From Actinomycetes bacterium (lineage in GTDB: Bacteria; Actinomycetota; Actinomycetes; Actinomycetales; Microbacteriaceae), in contig JAEYVZ010000095.1 of NCBI GenBank assembly GCA_023431405.1, positions 1-6,506 of the forward strand: a DNA stretch of 6,506 nt, given 5' to 3'. Positions 5,316 to 6,506 of this stretch are shown here, piece by piece. Every line of letters starts with the position of its first letter. Positions within the stretch are counted from its first letter, which is position 1. The translations under genes were made by a program, and so were the position numbers. The notes beneath the pieces are model-generated. The model did not search any database, was not told where the DNA came from, and was given only the letters and a program-made list of their open reading frames with translations.

Positions 5316-6506
<1,191 letters not shown>

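Overview
The window is GC-rich (about 70% by eye), with strong G/C third-position bias and good Shine-Dalgarno sites. Its gene families point to a high-GC actinobacterium. Microbacteriaceae, for example a Microbacterium-like organism, is my best guess, but this is inferred from composition and protein style only.

Left edge (1-460): two broken pieces of a two-component system meet head to head. On the minus strand, 1-240 encodes membrane-domain sequence of a sensor histidine kinase, running off the left edge. On the plus strand, about 242-460 encodes only the LuxR-type DNA-binding domain of a response regulator. The receiver domain of the regulator and the start of the kinase are both missing at the join. 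This is the most unusual structure in the window.

461-2607: a 174-bp spacer containing an 11-bp inverted repeat precedes a two-gene operon. It encodes a NatA-type ABC ATPase and a NatB-type ABC-2 permease, overlapping by ATGA, and the operon closes with a hairpin terminator. Together they should form an export pump. A LuxR-type two-component system just upstream of such a pump is a common arrangement, so the broken system may once have regulated it.

2608-3349: a single nitroreductase-family flavoprotein gene with its own Shine-Dalgarno site.

3386-5236: an ArsR-type winged-helix regulator (minus strand) is divergent from an MFS exporter of the DHA3 drug/siderophore-efflux type (plus strand). 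They share a 57-bp intergenic region with promoter-like and operator-like repeats. This looks like a classical local repressor and efflux-pump pair, and the exporter mRNA may be leaderless. A perfect 17-bp-stem hairpin ends the exporter gene.

5316-6506: the C-terminal 396 codons of the ClpB disaggregase (minus strand), cut by the right edge of the window.

Apart from the kinase/regulator junction, this is ordinary actinobacterial chromosome. I see no tRNA, rRNA, CRISPR array, insertion sequence, phage gene or recognisable defence system.
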